DNA from: a virus
Strand: one strand, 5' to 3'
Virus record (IMG/VR): IMGVR_UViG_3300009177_000057
Coordinates: 1-45,938 of that record
DNA: 45,938 nt
Position 1 is the stretch's first letter; each line of letters starts with the position of its first letter. Below, one piece after another: positions 23,052 through 30,518 of the stretch. The notes under the pieces were generated by a model that saw only the letters and a list, made by a program, of their open reading frames with translations, ran no database searches and was not told where the DNA came from. The position numbers and the translations under genes are program-made.

Positions 23052-23422
23052 TGACCTTTGCTGAACTCGAAGCGGAGGCGCTGAGTGTCCTCGGAATCCA
23101 TCTCCGAGACGCCACCCAAACGTTCGCGCATTACGATACGTGGGTGAAGCTCTACAAGCCCCGTGGGACGGCTCAAGCGAAATGGGCGGAATACCAACAC
23201 CATCCTCACGGACAGGCCCAGCAGCCGCCCTATCGCGACGTATGGCACTGGCTAATCGACAAATTCCCCACCGACGACTGGATCGAGACCAGCAGCAATC
23301 GTTACAAGGATGTCGTCCTCACGGAACGCACCTTGGATCGCGAATGGGTCCGCCTCATTCTGGCGCCGTTGATCGCCCGGCATGGCGGCAAAATTGAGCT
23401 TCGTCTCAACGTCGATACCTGA
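23048..23422 (+). CDS. Hypothetical protein, 124 aa
   Basis: ATG at 23048 overlaps the previous TGA. The N-terminal helix (MMTFAELEAEALSVLGI) is followed by a Trp/His-rich part (WHWLIDKFPTDDWIETSS) and a C-terminal strand-rich part (LIARHGGKIELRLNVDT). It is the last gene of the operon that starts at 22711. No domain recognised. Confidence 0.65.
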   Translation: MMTFAELEAEALSVLGIHLRDATQTFAHYDTWVKLYKPRGTAQAKWAEYQHHPHGQAQQPPYRDVWHWLIDKFPTDDWIETSSNRYKDVVLTERTLDREWVRLILAPLIARHGGKIELRLNVDT

Positions 23423-23431
23423 CGAAAAATA

Positions 23432-23480
23432 TTGAGATTCGTCCTGCCGACTCCGTAGGATGAACCATGGTTAACGAAAA
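23432..23480 (+). promoter_or_regulatory. Early-type promoter with downstream GGTTAACGAAAA box
   Basis: TTGAGA (23432-23437), 18 bases, TAGGAT (23456-23461), seven bases, then GGTTAACGAAAA (23469-23480). The promoter of the primase has the same box at the same distance. A bulged hairpin (CCGATCCCG...CGGGTTATCGG) follows before the late promoter. No other gene lies in 23423-23575. Confidence 0.5.
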
Positions 23481-23535
23481 GCCTTCGTCCTCCTATTGCC
23501 ACTAACCGATCCCGTATTCTCGGGTTATCGGGGCA

Positions 23536-23542
23536 CTAAATA
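23536..23542 (+). promoter_or_regulatory. Late-type promoter CTAAATA upstream of nrdB
   Basis: CTAAATA, 33 bases before the nrdB start, the same distance as at nrdA. Confidence 0.6.
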
Positions 23543-23575
23543 TACATTCAAATCATAATGCTTTAGGAGAATACT

Positions 23576-24583
23576 TTGTCCAACATTCTCGACCCGGTTG
23601 TGTCACTTACACTTCGTCCGATGAAATACCCCAAGTTCTACGAGATGTATGAAAAGTCCGTCGGGAACAACTGGACCAAACAGGAAATTTCCTTCGCCAC
23701 CGACCTCGCTGACCTGCGGGAGAAAATCTCCCCGGCCGAGCGGCATATCGTGAACCGTCTGGTGGCGTTCTTCGCGACTGGCGACCAGATCGTCTCCAAC
23801 AACGTGGTGCTGACCCTCTACAAGCACATCAATTCCCCCGAGGCCCGCGTGTTCTATTCGCGCCAAGCCTACGAGGAAGCCAACCACATCGACTTCTACC
23901 TTCAACTTCTCGACAGCTACATTCCCGATCACGGCGAACGTGCGGAAATGTTCAACGCCATCGAGACGGTGCCGAGCATCAAGGCGAAGGCCGAGTGGGC
24001 GTCGAAGTGGATGGACCAGATGTCCTCCATCGACATGCTTGAGACGGATGAGCACCGTAAGACCTTCTTGATGAACCTGCTGGCGTTTGCCACCGGAGTC
24101 GAGGGTCTCTTCTTCTTCGCAGCCTTCGCCTACGTCTACTATCTGCGCGACCGTGGTCTCCTTCATGGGCTCGCATCCGGCACCAATTGGGTGTTCCGCG
24201 ATGAGTCGATGCACATGATGTTTGCGTTCGAGATCATCAACGTCATCAAGGCCGAACTTCCCCACCTGTGGGACGAAGACATGCAGCAGCGTGTCCGCGA
24301 CATGCTGGAAGAAGCCATCGAGTGCGAAATGATGTTCGCCACGGACGTGCTGTCCATCGGCATCGTCGGTCTGAGCATCAAGGACATGCGCGAATATCTG
24401 CGTTTCGTCGCGGATGGCCACATGCGCAAGCTGGGCATGGAGCCGGTCTATAACGCCGTGTGCCCGTTCGACTTCATGCTGAAGCAGGACGTGCAAGCGC
24501 TGACCAGCTTCTTCGAACGCACGGTCGCGGAATACACCGTCGGCATCGGGGGCGAAGTCGATCTGGATGTTGAGGATTTCTGA
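23576..24583 (+). CDS. nrdB: Ribonucleoside-diphosphate reductase beta subunit (class Ia), 335 aa
   Basis: This subunit holds the di-iron centre and tyrosyl radical used by NrdA. Iron ligands and radical Tyr appear in order: the Asp in ATGDQIVSNN, E-x-x-H-x-x-x-Y in YEEANHIDFY, Glu in GVEGLFFFAAF, and E-x-x-H in FRDESMHMM. The C-terminal tail (GEVDLDVEDF) is the acidic docking peptide for NrdA. Length is normal. The start is TTG at 23576, placed five bases after AGGAGA; no ATG is suitably placed. Two promoters (one early-type, one late-type) precede it, so supply of deoxynucleotides may continue into late infection. Confidence 0.96.
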   Translation: MSNILDPVVSLTLRPMKYPKFYEMYEKSVGNNWTKQEISFATDLADLREKISPAERHIVNRLVAFFATGDQIVSNNVVLTLYKHINSPEARVFYSRQAYEEANHIDFYLQLLDSYIPDHGERAEMFNAIETVPSIKAKAEWASKWMDQMSSIDMLETDEHRKTFLMNLLAFATGVEGLFFFAAFAYVYYLRDRGLLHGLASGTNWVFRDESMHMMFAFEIINVIKAELPHLWDEDMQQRVRDMLEEAIECEMMFATDVLSIGIVGLSIKDMREYLRFVADGHMRKLGMEPVYNAVCPFDFMLKQDVQALTSFFERTVAEYTVGIGGEVDLDVEDF

Positions 24584-24933
24584 TGCCGACGGCGTTGGAA
24601 AAACTCGGCGCCATCCGAGAACTCGCCCTTCAAGAGATTGCCGAGCGAGAAGCGTTGGCGGACATGATCGCCACCATGGAAATCCCCGACACCGAACCGC
24701 TTGGCTGGGTGCTCGAAATCCCGGTCGGCAGCGTGGGTGACCTCGTTGACGGGGAAGTGGTGCTCTCCGAAGACGTGACGGAGTGGATGGAGATCAACAT
24801 TCGCGACCGCTACTGGGTGTTCAATCGGTTCGGGGCAGCGTTCAATTATCGGAGCGCCCGAGACCGCGCACCGGTAGAATTCAATTTCACCTCGGAGCGC
24901 GATTTCATCGCGTTCAAAATGCGCTGGGGATGA
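24583..24933 (+). CDS. Small protein with C-terminal S..D..AFK..W motif, 116 aa
   Basis: The ATG shares its A with the nrdB TGA. A helical N-terminus (KLGAIRELALQEIAERE) precedes a beta-rich part (PLGWVLEIPVGSVGD), and the protein ends FTSERDFIAFKMRWG, one of the recurring C-terminal motifs in this window. Because it is coupled to nrdB it should be made at the same time. Function unknown. Confidence 0.75.
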   Translation: MPTALEKLGAIRELALQEIAEREALADMIATMEIPDTEPLGWVLEIPVGSVGDLVDGEVVLSEDVTEWMEINIRDRYWVFNRFGAAFNYRSARDRAPVEFNFTSERDFIAFKMRWG

Positions 24934-25244
24934 TTTCCCTTCGGGACAATCGCCTGCAAATCATGAGCGGGACGGGGAGGGTGCTGCTCACCTTTTTCCA
25001 CCCGCCGGAAGTCCCCGACTATCCCGCCCTCTTGGAAACGTGTCGATACGATTTCGGCGCCATTGGGATGCCCCATGTTTTCGGGATCGAGATGGGCGGG
25101 CTCGCCGCGCAAGAGCGTCTCGTGGATGAGATGGAATTCAGGAAACTGAAATTTGAACACTGGTCCAGTATCGGTGTCTCTCGTCATGCCTTCTTCGGGT
25201 TTGCGAGCCTACATGATGCTATGCTCGCAAGACTGTTGATCTGA
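24930..25244 (+). CDS. Hypothetical protein, degenerate DA-motif family, 104 aa
   Basis: I chose ATG 24930 because it overlaps the preceding TGA; longer in-frame readings lie inside that gene. The product starts MISLRDNRLQIMSGTG and ends FGFASLHDAMLARLLI, a weak form of the motif at the end of its upstream neighbour, so the two may be diverged copies. An 8-bp inverted repeat (TTGCGAGC, 25201-25208; GCTCGCAA, 25223-25230) lies in the last codons and could help end transcription. Confidence 0.65.
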   Translation: MISLRDNRLQIMSGTGRVLLTFFHPPEVPDYPALLETCRYDFGAIGMPHVFGIEMGGLAAQERLVDEMEFRKLKFEHWSSIGVSRHAFFGFASLHDAMLARLLI

Positions 25245-25371
25245 CAGTATACTGAAGTATAGGTGAGGCAAACCATAGTATATGCATACCGTTGATCTAG
25301 TTGTTTTCAAATAACAAAGTAGATTGTGACAATAACATAGTGCTGGCGACTTTTCCGTAGTGTGCTATAAT
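25245..25371 (+). promoter_or_regulatory. AT-rich regulatory region with strong extended -10 promoter
   Basis: This stretch is strikingly AT-rich against its surroundings. It holds a palindrome TATACT-GA-AGTATA (25248-25261) and a consensus extended -10, TGC-TATAAT (25363-25371), with a weak -35 (TGGCGA, 25344-25349). This is the best sigma70-type -10 in the window. The palindrome could be an operator. Confidence 0.65.
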
Positions 25372-25430
25372 AGTTACATGGCGTGGAGAAACCTTCACAC
25401 CCGGTCTTTGACACATAAAGGGTATGCACA

Positions 25431-25835
25431 ATGACTACGGAAAAGCAGTCCAAGCACACCAAGGACATTACGATGCGCCTGATGAAGGGCACCCTAACCT
25501 ACGATCAGGCGAAGGCTGCCCTCGACGACCCGGCAACGTTCAAGGCAGAAGAGAAGCGCAAATCTCTCGTAAAAAATCGGGCCGATGGTAAATCATGGCC
25601 GGGACGATACCGTTGGTGGGGCAAAGTTCGCACGCCGCGCCTGATCGTTGCCTATTGCTGGGCGGTCAAACGTAACAAGGCGGGCTATTTCCTCGGCTGG
25701 CGCGAAACATACGATGCGTCCGGGGTTCGGCTGGATCGGGATCAATTTGTCGCACGAAAGTCCAAGAAGCGGCTTTCCTTGCTGCAAAAGCGTCGAACGG
25801 ACGCGATCCAAAGCAAAAAACGGTCGGCTACTTAG
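25431..25835 (+). CDS. Basic hypothetical protein, probable early, 134 aa
   Basis: AAAGGG (25418-25423) lies about eight bases before the ATG. The protein is strongly basic, with a Trp-rich core (SWPGRYRWWGKVRTPRLI) and a C-terminal region rich in Lys and Arg (ARKSKKRLSLLQKRRTDA). It is monocistronic, between its own strong promoter and a terminator. That arrangement and its charge are typical of phage early proteins that bind host nucleic acid or RNA polymerase. No family recognised, so this is inference. Confidence 0.7.
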   Translation: MTTEKQSKHTKDITMRLMKGTLTYDQAKAALDDPATFKAEEKRKSLVKNRADGKSWPGRYRWWGKVRTPRLIVAYCWAVKRNKAGYFLGWRETYDASGVRLDRDQFVARKSKKRLSLLQKRRTDAIQSKKRSAT

Positions 25836-25846
25836 CGTTAACATGG

Positions 25847-25886
25847 AAAGTGGTGGTGGGCTTAACTTCCCGCCACCACTTTTTTC
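25847..25886 (+). terminator. Rho-independent terminator
   Basis: AAAGTGGTGGTGGG pairs with CCCGCCACCACTTT around a short loop, followed by TTTTTT. A TTGACG promoter begins twelve bases further on. Confidence 0.85.
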
Positions 25887-25897
25887 GTGAAATCTCG

Positions 25898-25926
25898 TTG
25901 ACGAGATGTTTTTTATCCCCTAGACA
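25898..25926 (+). promoter_or_regulatory. Early-type promoter of the ABC/OmpA operon
   Basis: TTGACG (25898-25903), 17 bases, TAGACA (25921-25926). It shares CGTTGACGAGA with the promoter at 22677. The leader of about 45 bases carries AAGGGA before the ATG at 25978. Confidence 0.6.
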
Positions 25927-25977
25927 AGAGCCTCACGCCCGATTTGGGCTGCGAAACTGAGCAAGGGATGCGCCACG

Positions 25978-26724
25978 ATGGCGGGTAAAAAGGGTTTCTT
26001 GAGCGGCATTGTTGATGCAGCCAAGTCCGAACTGTTCGACGACGACGAAAAGACGCACACTGCCGATCCGGCCGTCGCTGCGGCTCAGGCTCCCCCGGCA
26101 CCGGCGCCCACGCCGACGATGCCCTACACGTTCGGCACCAGCCCTGCTGGCGCAACGACCCCGATCTCGTCTCCGGCAGGCATGGTGATGCCCGGCGCCC
26201 CGGAACCGGTGGACCCCAAGGTCTTCGAGATGGTCTCCGGCGGCGTCTTCATCGACATCGCGGAAGGCGCGAAGTCTCGCCCGTCCCGCTACATGATGTT
26301 CAGCAAAATGTGGGACGCCCTCGGACGCCCGGCGGACGCCAACGTCCCGCTCCGCGCCATGCAGGTCAACGACAGTTCCATCACGCCGGTCGCCGTCCTC
26401 AAGGACATCGACGCGCACCTGAAGCTGCTCGACGGCGTGGCCGCCAACGCCGCGACCGAACTCGACAACGCAGCCGCCCAAAAGCTGGGCGGCGCCGATC
26501 AGCAACTCGCGGCCCTCACTCAGGCCAACGAGGCGGCGGCTCGCGAGATCGAACGCCACACGAAGGAAACCGCCGAGCGGAACACGCAGGCGATTGCCAT
26601 CCAAACCCAACGCGCGACGGACGAAGCGAACATCAATCGCGCCAAAAGCCGCACCCAAGCCGCCGTGGACATGGTCCGCGCGCAGCTTCAGGGCGCGCGA
26701 AACCTGTTCGCAACTCTGTCCTAA
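25978..26724 (+). CDS. Coiled-coil protein, first gene of the ABC/OmpA operon, 248 aa
   Basis: A charged N-terminus (MAGKKGFLSGIVDAAKSELF) leads to a Pro/Ala linker (about 33-80), a small folded part (VFEMVSGGVFIDIAEGAKSR) and a long C-terminal coiled coil (about 140-240, Ala/Glu/Arg-rich, EAAAREIERHTKETAERNTQ). There is no membrane segment. It is probably a cytoplasmic partner of the membrane protein encoded next. I do not recognise the family. The very regular GC-rich codon use continues through all five genes. Confidence 0.75.
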   Translation: MAGKKGFLSGIVDAAKSELFDDDEKTHTADPAVAAAQAPPAPAPTPTMPYTFGTSPAGATTPISSPAGMVMPGAPEPVDPKVFEMVSGGVFIDIAEGAKSRPSRYMMFSKMWDALGRPADANVPLRAMQVNDSSITPVAVLKDIDAHLKLLDGVAANAATELDNAAAQKLGGADQQLAALTQANEAAAREIERHTKETAERNTQAIAIQTQRATDEANINRAKSRTQAAVDMVRAQLQGARNLFATLS

Positions 26725-26751
26725 CCCCGATCAAGACTGGACCTGACCAAC

Positions 26752-27777
26752 ATGTCTGACACCAACTCCCCGAACGAGTGGCATCCGCCGCAGGAAAAAT
26801 ATATCCGCTGGGGCATCAACGGCGCGATCATCGCGGCGCTGGTGTTCGGCGGGTCCATTGTCGTGAAGCACGTCGTCCCGACGATCAGCGACGCCTTCCT
26901 GCTCCTTCAGACCCTCACCGAGAACATGATCTATCTCGCGCTGACGGTCGGCGCGCTGGTCGTGGTCGGCTGGCTGCTGCTGGAAATCCTGTCCCCCAAG
27001 GGCCGGATCAACAAGCTGTTCGCCCAAGCCTATTCGAGCTTCATCCACAACATGACGCTCGAACTGCTGAACGTCGATCCGATGTCGCCCCTCAAGGACA
27101 GCCTCGCGGCCGTCGAAGAGAAGAAGAAGACCTACGACGAGCAGTTCGCGCAGTTCGACGGCCAGATTTCGGTCTTCAAGCAGAACGAAGATCAGTTCCG
27201 CGCCCAAGCGCTGGAAGCCGAGAAGCGCGCCAAGGCCGCCAACTCCAAGGGCGACACCGTCAACTTCGAACGGCTGGGCTATCAGGCCGGTGAAGCCAAC
27301 AAGACGGCCGACGGCTTCGCCGCCATGCGCGCCCGCCTTGAGCCGGTTCGCGGGATCATCGTCCGCCTGCAACAGGCCGCCGACGACCTGATCTTCAAGC
27401 TGGGCGTGGACATCCAGAACACGCAAGCGACGTGGGACGCCGCCAACAACATGTCGAAGATGGAGCGCGCCGCGCGCGGCATCCTCGCCAACCAAGGCAA
27501 GAACGAACTTGCCAAGGAAGCCCAGATGCTCGTGCAGACCAAGTATGCCACCGCCATCGGCCGCTTGGAGAACCTGAACGACGCCGCCAAGCCCCTGCTC
27601 GACAACATCGACTTGGACAAGGCGACCTACAGCCAAGACTTGCTGGAAAAGTGGCAAGCCGAAGACCGCGCCAACCAAATGGTCGCGATCCCGGTCCACG
27701 CCAGCGTCGTGGCTCCGCTGGCCATCCCCGGTCAGAAGACCGCAGCCGGTGGCTTCGGTGGCCTGATCGACAACTAG
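26752..27777 (+). CDS. Membrane-anchored coiled-coil protein of the ABC/OmpA operon, 341 aa
   Basis: Two hydrophobic helices lie near the N-terminus (about 22-44, INGAIIAALVFGGSIVV, and about 58-82, MIYLALTVGALVVVGWLLLE). They are followed by a long, mostly helical cytoplasmic-looking domain (DSLAAVEEKKKTYDEQFAQF, KAANSKGDTVNFERLGYQAG). The helical part recalls PspA or ESCRT-III-like coiled coils in pattern, but that is a resemblance only. It sits between a coiled-coil protein and the binding protein and may link the transporter to a cytoplasmic partner or the envelope. Confidence 0.75.
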   Translation: MSDTNSPNEWHPPQEKYIRWGINGAIIAALVFGGSIVVKHVVPTISDAFLLLQTLTENMIYLALTVGALVVVGWLLLEILSPKGRINKLFAQAYSSFIHNMTLELLNVDPMSPLKDSLAAVEEKKKTYDEQFAQFDGQISVFKQNEDQFRAQALEAEKRAKAANSKGDTVNFERLGYQAGEANKTADGFAAMRARLEPVRGIIVRLQQAADDLIFKLGVDIQNTQATWDAANNMSKMERAARGILANQGKNELAKEAQMLVQTKYATAIGRLENLNDAAKPLLDNIDLDKATYSQDLLEKWQAEDRANQMVAIPVHASVVAPLAIPGQKTAAGGFGGLIDN

Positions 27778-27783
27778 GACTAC

Positions 27784-27807
27784 GGGTGCGGCCTAACCGC
27801 CGCACCC
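27784..27807 (+). other. Intercistronic hairpin upstream of the binding-protein gene
   Basis: GGGTGCGGC, six-base loop, GCCGCACCC: a perfect 9-bp stem without a T-run. It could protect the downstream mRNA or act as a partial terminator. Confidence 0.7.
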
Positions 27808-27877
27808 CACTACCACTACCGAATACCAGTAAGCGTAACCCCATCAACAACGACCAGACCAGAAAAGGGACCATCCA

Positions 27878-29650
27878 ATGGCTGGACTCAAGACTCGATA
27901 CAAGGTGGCGGCCATCGCCATCCTCGCGGGCGGGGCGCTCTTCGGCGTCAAGACCCTCATCAGCACCGGCGTCATCAAGCCGCCGCCGGGCCTCGCGGCT
28001 TTCGCGCCGACCAAGACCAACAACACCCTGACGGGCAACGTGACCGCCGCCGTCGCGAGCTATGAACTGGCCGCGCAACCGGCCAGCGGCATGACCGGCT
28101 GTCCCCGGATGCTCGCCATCGCGTGGAACGGCGCGGCGCCGATCACGCTGGCCAACGGCGGCGTGACCACGTCCGACGACTCCCTCGTGAAGAAGTATGC
28201 CGGTGGCTGCTTGAAGATCGAGCGTCAGGACGACTACGGCGTCCAGAAGGACGAACTGGTGAAGTTCGCCCAAGGCGTGAAGAACGGCGAAGCCAACCCG
28301 CAAGGCGCGGCCTTCACGATCATGATGGGCGACGCCTACGCCGCCTACGCTCAGTCGCTCCAAGAGCGCATGGGCGCCCTCGGCCAGCAGGTCGTCGTGG
28401 TCGGCATCACCGGCTTCTCCTACGGGGAAGACAAGGCGATGGGCAAGCCGCTGAACGGCAACCCCCAGTCCGCCAAGGGCAGCCTGATCGCTGGCGTCCC
28501 CTACGACGGCGACTGGAACACCATGGTGAAGTGGGCGGGTGACAACAACATCCGCATCAACGCTCGCCAAGACACCTACGACGTGGACGCCATCAACACC
28601 GTGGACACCCAGTCGTTCACGGACGCCGATGACAAGTATGCCAACGGCTACCACGAAAAGCGCAAGGTCATGAAGGACGGCAAGCTGACCGGCGAAGTCC
28701 GTGACGTGACCGTGGACGGCGTGCTGACGTGGTTCCCCGGCGACCGCTTCGTGGTCACCAAGAAGCCCGGCCTGACGACTTGGGCGTCCACCCACGACTA
28801 CAACCAGCAGATGCCTGCGGTCATCATCACGACGAAGTCGTGGGCCGACTCGCACCGCGCCTACATCGTCGGCCTTCTGCGGGCCTTCGACCGCGCCGCT
28901 TTCGACATTCGCTCGGGCGACGGCGTGACCAAGCTGGGCAAGACCCAAGCGGCCGTCTACGGCACCGCCGGTGGCGAAGAAGCGACTGCTGACTTCTGGA
29001 CCAAGGCGTTCACCGGCTACGACTACACCGACACGCAGGGCAACACCGTTCGTCTGGGCGGCACCCGCGCCGTCACGCTGGCGGAAGTCCGCGACTACCT
29101 CGGCCTGACGCCGGGCGCGCTGAACGTCTACAAGGGCGTCTACACGACCTTCGGCGACTACGCGCACGCCTTCTACCCGAAGGACGTGCCGTCCTATCCG
29201 AAGTTCGAGGATGTCGTTGACACCTCGTTCGTCACGGCGGCGCTGGCCGGTGTGCAGACTTCGGTGGCCTCGACCTTCACGGCCTCCAAGTCGATCACCC
29301 AGCAGGTCTCGGCGAAGGACTACAGCATCGAGTTCGCCACGGGCTCGAACAAGCTGACCCCGGCCGGGTATCGCACCCTGAACCAGATCGCCAACTCGGT
29401 CGGCATGACCGGGCTGCGGGTTCGGATCACGGGCTACACCGACAACACCGGCAACGACGCGGCCAACCTGACCCTGTCGCGGGCTCGCGCCCAAGCGGTG
29501 GCGGATGCGCTCTTCGCGCTGGCTCCCAAGACGTTCCCCAACGAACGGATGGAAGTCCAAGGTCTGGGTTCGTCGAACCCGGTGGCCGACAACACCACCG
29601 AAGCCGGTCGTTCGAAGAACCGCCGGGTGGAGATCGCGCAGGGCAACTAA
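27878..29650 (+). CDS. ABC-importer substrate-binding protein fused to a C-terminal OmpA domain, 590 aa
   Basis: An N-terminal hydrophobic helix (about 8-26, KVAAIAILAGGALFGVKTLI) should anchor or export the protein; there is no lipobox. About residues 65-460 form a periplasmic binding-protein-like domain of the NitT/TauT kind (segments such as AVIITTKSWADSHRAYIVGL, AYAAYAQSLQERMGALGQQV). The last 110 residues are an OmpA peptidoglycan-binding domain: YSIEFATGSNKLTPAGY, GYTDNTGNDAANLTLSRARA, then GRSKNRRVEI. The protein could thus be tied to the cell wall while it feeds the permease encoded downstream. The substrate cannot be read from sequence. Confidence 0.85.
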   Translation: MAGLKTRYKVAAIAILAGGALFGVKTLISTGVIKPPPGLAAFAPTKTNNTLTGNVTAAVASYELAAQPASGMTGCPRMLAIAWNGAAPITLANGGVTTSDDSLVKKYAGGCLKIERQDDYGVQKDELVKFAQGVKNGEANPQGAAFTIMMGDAYAAYAQSLQERMGALGQQVVVVGITGFSYGEDKAMGKPLNGNPQSAKGSLIAGVPYDGDWNTMVKWAGDNNIRINARQDTYDVDAINTVDTQSFTDADDKYANGYHEKRKVMKDGKLTGEVRDVTVDGVLTWFPGDRFVVTKKPGLTTWASTHDYNQQMPAVIITTKSWADSHRAYIVGLLRAFDRAAFDIRSGDGVTKLGKTQAAVYGTAGGEEATADFWTKAFTGYDYTDTQGNTVRLGGTRAVTLAEVRDYLGLTPGALNVYKGVYTTFGDYAHAFYPKDVPSYPKFEDVVDTSFVTAALAGVQTSVASTFTASKSITQQVSAKDYSIEFATGSNKLTPAGYRTLNQIANSVGMTGLRVRITGYTDNTGNDAANLTLSRARAQAVADALFALAPKTFPNERMEVQGLGSSNPVADNTTEAGRSKNRRVEIAQGN

Positions 29651-29665
29651 GCCCACGCACGAGAC

Positions 29666-29689
29666 GAGGGGCGGGTTCGCCCGCCCCTC
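29666..29689 (+). other. Very stable UUCG-loop hairpin between binding protein and permease
   Basis: GAGGGGCGGG-TTCG-CCCGCCCCTC, a perfect 10-bp stem followed by CT-rich sequence (CTCTTTCTCTTTT). It is a likely partial terminator that would make more binding protein than permease. Confidence 0.75.
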
Positions 29690-29716
29690 GATCCTCTTTC
29701 TCTTTTCGGAGTTCCC

Positions 29717-30517
29717 ATGTCTAAGTTCCTGTCTGCCTTCATCCCCAACGAGAAGACTGACCGACAGGTCACCCTTACGCTCGTCGCCGGATGGCTGATC
29801 CTCACTGCTGCGACTTGGGTGATCCTCACCAATGGCGCGCAGGTTCGGGACCAGATCGTTCCCCTTCTCCCCAGCCCCAAATCCGTCGGTGCCGCGTTCG
29901 GCAAGGAAATGGGTGGTGGCGCTATCTACCAACTCATCACCAGCCTGACCGTCAGCCTCGAAGCGATCTTCCTCGCGACGGTTATTGGCCTCGGCATCGT
30001 CTATGCCGCCACTGCTGCGGCGTTTCGTCCCCCGGCCATCTTGATTGGCTCGTTTCGCTTCCTGTCGCTGGCTGGTATCACGGTCATCTTCATGATGGTC
30101 TTGGGCGGCCATGCCTTGAAGGTCGGCATTCTGGCCTTCTCGATGATGACCTTCTTCGTCGGGGACATGCTTCAAGTGGTTGACGACATTCCCGAAGCAC
30201 GGTTCGACCATGCTCGCACGCTCGGCCTCTCCAAGTGGGGCGTCCTGCGTGAGGTGGTCATCCGGGGCACTCTCTCGGAAGCCTTCGAAAGCGTCCGCAA
30301 GAACGCCGCCATCGCGTGGATGATGCTGACCAGCGTCGAGGCGATTTCCCGCTCGGAAGGTGGCATCGGGCTCCTGCTCGTGACCCTCCAACGGAGCGGC
30401 CAGTATTCGTCGATCTTCGCGATCCAACTGCTGATCTTCATGGTTGGCATGGCGCAAGACCGGGCTCTGAAATACGGCAAGGCGCTGACTTGCCCCTACA
30501 CCGTGAAGGGCCGCTAA
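29717..30517 (+). CDS. ABC importer permease, NitT/TauT type, 266 aa
   Basis: About six hydrophobic helices are visible (for example VTLTLVAGWLILTAATWVIL, LEAIFLATVIGLGIVYAATA, FLSLAGITVIFMMVLGGHA). The cytoplasmic coupling loop has the EAA-type signature in EARFDHARTLGLSKWGVLRE, which docks on the ATPase encoded next. Length is normal for a one-domain permease working as a homodimer. It would sit in the host inner membrane. A helix-rich segment at the end (SIFAIQLLIFMVGMAQDRAL) matches the last helix of the family. Confidence 0.88.
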   Translation: MSKFLSAFIPNEKTDRQVTLTLVAGWLILTAATWVILTNGAQVRDQIVPLLPSPKSVGAAFGKEMGGGAIYQLITSLTVSLEAIFLATVIGLGIVYAATAAAFRPPAILIGSFRFLSLAGITVIFMMVLGGHALKVGILAFSMMTFFVGDMLQVVDDIPEARFDHARTLGLSKWGVLREVVIRGTLSEAFESVRKNAAIAWMMLTSVEAISRSEGGIGLLLVTLQRSGQYSSIFAIQLLIFMVGMAQDRALKYGKALTCPYTVKGR

Positions 30518-30518
30518 C

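Noticed and set aside
25245-25430. Possible phage origin or attachment site in the AT-rich gap
   Set aside because: The palindrome and promoter explain the features; no iterons, integrase or tRNA-like core are present.
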